Origin: Isoetes taiwanensis
Taxonomy: Eukaryota; Streptophyta; Lycopodiopsida; Isoetales; Isoetaceae
Assembly (NCBI GenBank): GCA_021234155.1
Contig: JAJEKV010000065.1
Coordinates: forward strand, 3,961,594-4,025,593
Direction: 5' to 3'
DNA: 64,000 nucleotides
This document shows, piece by piece, positions 59,263 to 64,000 of the stretch; position 1 is the first letter of the stretch, and the number at the start of each line of letters is the position of its first letter. The notes under the pieces are model-generated. The model was not told the origin of the DNA, did no database searches, and saw nothing but the letters and a program-made list of their open reading frames with translations. The position numbers and the translations under genes are program-made.

Positions 59263-60870
59263 TGGGGAATTCTAACCTCCGTAGTTGCCAATATATCTAT
59301 GCAAAATGGTTATTCAAAATGCATATGAATAAAACATGAACCCATCAACCCAATAGCTTTCCATATGGTAAGAACAAATTTATGATATGCATCATGGAGA
59401 TGGCCTTCTAATGCTCCTTATTTTAGAGAAGAGATCCGGCTATGGTTGTTTTTTTCTTTGGAACATGATAATCTGAAGCTAGTAATTTGCCAAAAGGAAC
59501 CAAAACAATTGATGCCCGATTAGCTTTTTTTGGATCATAAATATGCAATGGAGGCCGAATCCATTGCATTGCCCTGCGATCTAGCTCTAGCATATTTGCT
59601 TTTGTTTCTTTGTTCAAAAATGCATGCGCTGAGGAACAAATTTGAGAAACTCTTCATTTCTACTTCAATTAACCTTCCAATGGTGTTTTGTAATCAAAGA
59701 AGTTACCAGAATTACATATGCAAAGGGTTATGCCTAGTTAGTAGAAATTATAATAGCAATCCGGGATGGACCATGGATTCTCATCCTGCCTAACTATCTA
59801 ACGCTTCAGAGTTGCAATCATAGAACATTTGTGGTTGTTGCCATCCTTTTGTTCAGAATACTACTTTCATCAAGAGTACCAATACATTGTTTCCCAGAAT
59901 ACTACTTTCATCAAGAGTACCAACACATTGTTTCCCGGATGCATTCCATTTTAGCAAAGTGATAATCAAGTGTGGTCTTCAAAGAGAAAGAGAGACCGAA
60001 AATAAGACTAACACAAGAAACGTTTTTTGCCGTGCGGTTTAATTAAATTTATTCCATCCGAAGCATAAAAATGTTTTGTCCTATTATTCCTTAGTCGTAT
60101 TATACCATAACATTTTGTCTCAAATGCACTAGCTTTGCCCCTCGTAGATTTAATAAAACTTTTCTTATGCACTAGCAAAGTGGTGCCTCTGCAGCCTTAA
60201 TAGAACTTTTGTTTCTTCTTTTCCCGTTCTATAATACCATAAAGGCGTGTATAATGAAGAATAGAAACAAGAAGCATAATGGACTTCGAAAGTGCAATAG
60301 TCTCAACAATTTGCATGCTCCTTGAATCCATGGCAACTTCATCCAAAAAGAAATTGATTCGGTTTCATAGAATTTCAACAACTGAAATTCAACAGATCAA
60401 AATCATCCTTAGCAGTTCCACTATACCAGCTTCAAACCAAGACTCATGCAAACTCTGTCTTTAAATGTTTGATGCACAAACCAACATAATACCTATCGGC
60501 ATAATGTTCTTGATGTTACAAAGCTTAGGAGCTTCGCCAGACAGAGTTTCCACCGCAGAGATCTCGCCCGAGCTTCTCCATAACGGGCTTTCTTGTGTTA
60601 AATCTCGCTTTTCCTTTCTTTTAGTTCGCTTGCTTGAATGCGGTCAAGCCAAGTAAGTATATATCTTCAAGATTTTCAACCGGGTTTTGGGTCCTAAAAA
60701 GGAAAGATCGGCCGATTTAAACCGAATCGCTCTCGCATTGCACGAAGCACACAAGATTGCTTATACAACTCTTTAAAACGCGGCTACAATGAAGAATCAA
60801 TCAAACATTAGTAAATCCTCGAGCACCGGTGCACACTAAGAGTGTAACACGAAAATCATGTCCTCAGATT
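59263..60870. other. AT-rich region without genes
   Basis: No supported gene. A segment of about 45 bases (CAGAATACTACTTTCATCAA) occurs twice at 59855-59935. The ORFs at 60279-60656 have no motif. Confidence 0.45.
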
Positions 60871-61730
60871 AGGTCTTTGGAAGATTGCATCTCCTTCTAG
60901 CCATGCAACGAACCTGGCGCCATAAAGTTTTGCAAGATCATCACCGGGAACACCTCCAATGCCAATTTCGGCCACAACAAAGATGCTCAAAACATACTAG
61001 CTTTTTATCATAACTCAACCTCTCGGGAATAGTGGGCAATCCAGTAGATTGAAACACATTAGATATCCAAGTACCCCAATTTAGGCCTCAATTCACCCCC
61101 AGTGATAGACAATCAACCGGCAAACATTCAGGCACAAACTGTATAAGATTATACATAGAATGCCATGGATTTGTGAAGTCATAATCGGAGTCAGATATTA
61201 GCGTTGTTCCCGGAAGCCATACATGCCCATTTGGCAGTGCATTTTTGTATGCATATGCATACCTATTCTTAGCCCCATCACTTGTATCATTCCCTTGGAA
61301 GTAAAGAATTTTGTCACCAGATATATTTGAAGGAAATTTGAAGAACTCCGGTGGCCCTTGAATATTTGCTCTTCCTTTTATCACAGACATGGAGCCATGT
61401 TTCTCCGTTCATGCCCTTGCCATATAAATTTACATCTGTTGAGTAAGAATTGTCGTGGAGGCTTCTAAGCTCTCAACTTTCTGCTTCAAATACGAGCCCA
61501 TCTGTTCCCAAGTTTGCAATTTTCTCGCCGCTTCTATAGCATCTTTCACATAGAAAATCGAGGATAGAAGCTCTATGGGAGATTCCGAGCTCCGATACAA
61601 ATTGGCCGCTCACGGATTCGAAGCTATGGAGTATACATAGATTCCAAGTTCTCATACAGGCGATTCCAAAAGATTGCTTGCAGGGCAGGAAAGAAATAGG
61701 GCCATACGCCATAGCCGCCATAAATGCCGC
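60870..61730 (-). pseudogene. Glycosyltransferase family 61-like fragment, frameshifted
   Basis: Minus strand. The best frame (61088-61390) gives IKGRANIQGPPEFFKFPS, then HVWLPGTTLISDSDYDF and NPWHSMYNLIQFVPEC. The C-x-x-KG-R-x-x-I block and NPxH-x-x-N stretch resemble plant GT61 (DUF563) enzymes, Golgi glycan transferases. An upstream frame (about 61560-61385) carries a helical region and ETWLHVC, one base out of frame. A downstream part (61080-60880) continues as WGTWISNVFQSTGLPTIPE and, after another shift, GIGGVPGDDLAKLYGARF. The C-terminal third is missing and no intact start was found. Family is tentative. Confidence 0.45.
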
Positions 61731-61739
61731 ATTCTTCCC

Positions 61740-62347
61740 CTAAAATTTTAATATTTTATTTGCACATACGTGTCAACAGGAGGGCTCCGCAAATAAATAG
61801 TTTTCAAACAAATATTATCAAACAGAAATTGACACTCGATTATATATGAGTGATAATTGTCCAGACAAAATATATCAAAAGAGTATTTATAATGCACCAC
61901 AAAATATTTTATTAATATTCAATATATTATCGTGATACAAAAAGTTATAATAATAGTGGTATAATCACCGATAGTCTAGGTGATCTTCTAAAAGTTTCTT
62001 TACTTGGGCTGTACCAACCGTATGTCCCAAGTTCCTGAGAATGTTTGTGGCCGTTCCCCTTGCACAGCCGCTACGAGCTCTTCGACTCTCCTGTCAGAGG
62101 TGTAGACGGCGGTAACTGCTAGCCTGCCAGACTGTCAATAAGGGACTGCGAAGTCGAAGATGCTTAACACTATTGATCTCTTGGCTAGTATGACATGGTC
62201 AACACTCTGTTGAAGTCTTGCATGTCTACCAAAGCCTGAGAGTGCGACTAGCATAAATATAGCTTCTTCTCCGCGGGGGGCTGAACTGTCGGTGGATCAC
62301 TGCTATCCTGCCGTCGGTGAGGAGTGGCAGGTAGTATCTGAGGGCCC
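61740..62347. other. Region without recognised genes
   Basis: AT-rich up to about 61980, then a more balanced stretch up to the LTR. No ORF with a motif. Confidence 0.4.
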
Positions 62348-63957
62348 TGTGACGTCCCCTACTCCTTATACGATGCACACATCGTATCCGAAGGAGGAGC
62401 ATTCCCCCTGGCAGCTACACTGACAGAGGCCATCCACCTGACTCCACTCCCAGTGGAATGAGCCAGCAAGGAAAGAATGGATGTGTCATTCACCCGTCTC
62501 CCATCGGGTCGACCTATCTGCAGAAGCGTGAATAAACAAACATGAGCACAAACTAACAGTATATAAATACAATCACCTCGAAGGGTGAGCACAACATCAT
62601 CATCACATATACAACATCATCAGTATGATCAATATCAACAAGGGAATCCTACCCTGGGCTCTGACTCAAGGGGGTTCGACTGACAGCTTGGCCTCCAGAA
62701 GTCATTGCAGACAGAATTCATGGCAATGGATTTGGCTGGCAAAGGAACATGGCTGTTGGGTATTCCACTCCATCCGCCCCTCCTGTACACACTTTGCAGA
62801 GTGGATTGATAGGTATTGGGACTGGACCGTAGCCTGCCGGGTACGTAGCCAAGAGGGCTACTACTGGGTTACATCTCCCCAGCCCCGACGAGGCAGGAGG
62901 AAGGTCACCCTCCCTCCAGAGGCTTCCATGCTCAACACAGGTGGCTAGAGGGCCACTGCCCTTATTCGACTTGAACCCAAGGGGGAGTGACATCACTCCA
63001 CGGGTGTCGAGCCCATGCCTTGCCCACACGCAGTGACAAGGCATTAGACCTAGCTCACTAGAATCCCTGGTAGGCTTTACACACCAGAGGGATTGATCTG
63101 TGTTGGGACAAGTACCTCCTTGTTCTACCGGTCTGGCCCCTCCACCTTCAACCCGGTGGGCTCCTGTGTACAGGCCGCAATAATTGGGTACTAATGATAC
63201 TATTCTAGGATCATCTTCTACAAGGCTGCTAGGGTCTCTACCCCCCTTCCCAATACATGGAGGTTACAGAATGAAATACCATCATCATCACAGAACTTGA
63301 AATGAAGAATATCATCTTAATCTATCTACCTAAACACAGCGTTAGGTTCCTTAGTTAGGGCTTATGATCTCGGGATCTATAAGGCCTCTATGGCTAAATG
63401 AGTATGGTAAACTACCTCACTGCCTAGTCCAAAGATGGCTTTGCACAACAGAATGACTAGATACCTGGTCCTTGACCTGCTCCGGATCCTCGGAATGAAT
63501 CCACGCTCCTGATCTTGCTGAAGATGGCTGTTATTCGATGATCTGTTGTGTAAAGACGGCTTTACAGAGCCGAGCAATGTGAAATGGGGTCTTCACTTGG
63601 CCGAAATGGCGCAAGGGAACCCTAAATGCGAAATGAGAAAGGAGCTCTATGGAAACCATAAAATGCAAAGAGAGGAAAGGATTTAGGGTTTAAGGGGGAA
63701 ACCTTATATAGAAATCCTTAGGGTTAGGTTAAAACATTGGCAAATGGGGTTTAGCCATTTGGCAATGGAGTCCATGGGGTTATTAATTGTGTATGTTTAT
63801 TTAAGATGCACAATATTCAAAGTTGCCCCCAGGTGCAACTCTTGCCCCCTAGGTGGAACCTACTACAACCACCAAGTACATGTTATCCGTGAGATGTACG
63901 GGTGACGTGGAAGTATAATATACGTATTGGGGGCATATATTATGCTGGAACGTCACA
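62348..63957 (-). repeat. 3' LTR of a gypsy element leaving the window
   Basis: 1610 bp, TGTGACGTCC to CGTCACA, same family and length as the solo LTR at 3021-4630. Immediately right of it the minus strand reads GGTGGGGAGAA (63958-63968), a polypurine tract, preceded by GAGGACAAC, as at the end of chromovirus pol genes. So the body of the element lies beyond the right edge in minus orientation. It is related to the plus-strand LTR at 46868. Confidence 0.82.
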
Positions 63958-63968
63958 TTCTCCCCACC
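63958..63968 (-). promoter_or_regulatory. Polypurine tract next to the 3' LTR
   Basis: Minus strand GGTGGGGAGAA abuts the TGTGACG start of the LTR. This would prime plus-strand DNA synthesis. The corresponding tract of the plus-strand relative is CGGGGAGAA at 46859-46867. Confidence 0.7.
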
Positions 63969-64000
63969 TTGACTTGATGTTGTCCTCAAAGATCACGCTG

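Overview
This is a repeat-dominated stretch of a land-plant nuclear genome. The evidence is spliced plant genes with GT-AG introns, a plant-type cytosolic L-lactate dehydrogenase, a plastid-envelope TGD2-like gene, and nested Ty3/gypsy, Ty1/copia, L1-type LINE and Tourist-like MITE insertions. Only two genes look functional in 64 kb. That density, with the large LTRs, suggests a big genome, perhaps a gymnosperm, fern or lycophyte; the lineage is inference and no single marker settles it.

Layout. 1-2.6 kb: an open reading frame carrying the HUH and Tyr-x-x-Lys motifs of a rolling-circle (Rep-type) endonuclease, resembling the recently described replitron transposons, followed by a degraded second ORF and tRNA-like T-arm hairpins. 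2.7-5.6 kb: remains of a minus-strand LINE (end of ORF1, start of ORF2) split by a solo LTR with a perfect 5-bp target duplication. 7.4-8.0 kb: an interleaved fold-back repeat and a Tourist-like MITE just upstream of the five-exon TGD2-like gene (8173-10895). 13.2-24.3 kb: a complete but decayed minus-strand Ty3/gypsy element of Tat/Ogre type, with 2.4-kb LTRs, a primer site that fits tRNA-Gln, CCHC gag knuckles, protease, RT and integrase. 25.9-26.4 kb: two neighbouring Tourist-like MITEs. 29.3-30.7 kb: a decayed copia pol. 38.3-48.4 kb: a 5'-truncated plus-strand chromovirus whose 3' untranslated part was hit by a 5.9-kb minus-strand LINE with a 13-bp target duplication. 52.7-54.5 kb: a second, 5'-truncated copy of the same LINE family. 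Its unoccupied target is preserved in an inverted copy of the host repeat at 59.1 kb. 56.5-57.6 kb: an intronless LDH gene. 58.1-58.9 kb: gag remains. 60.9-61.7 kb: a frameshifted, truncated fragment resembling glycosyltransferase family 61. 62.3-64.0 kb: a third LTR of the family seen at 3.0 and 46.9 kb, the 3' LTR of a minus-strand element running off the right edge.

The two host genes do not form a pathway. TGD2 belongs to the lipid importer of the inner chloroplast envelope. LDH is the cytosolic fermentation enzyme. The rest is a record of nested transposition. The item most worth following is the HUH-endonuclease element at the left edge, because such elements are little described in land plants.
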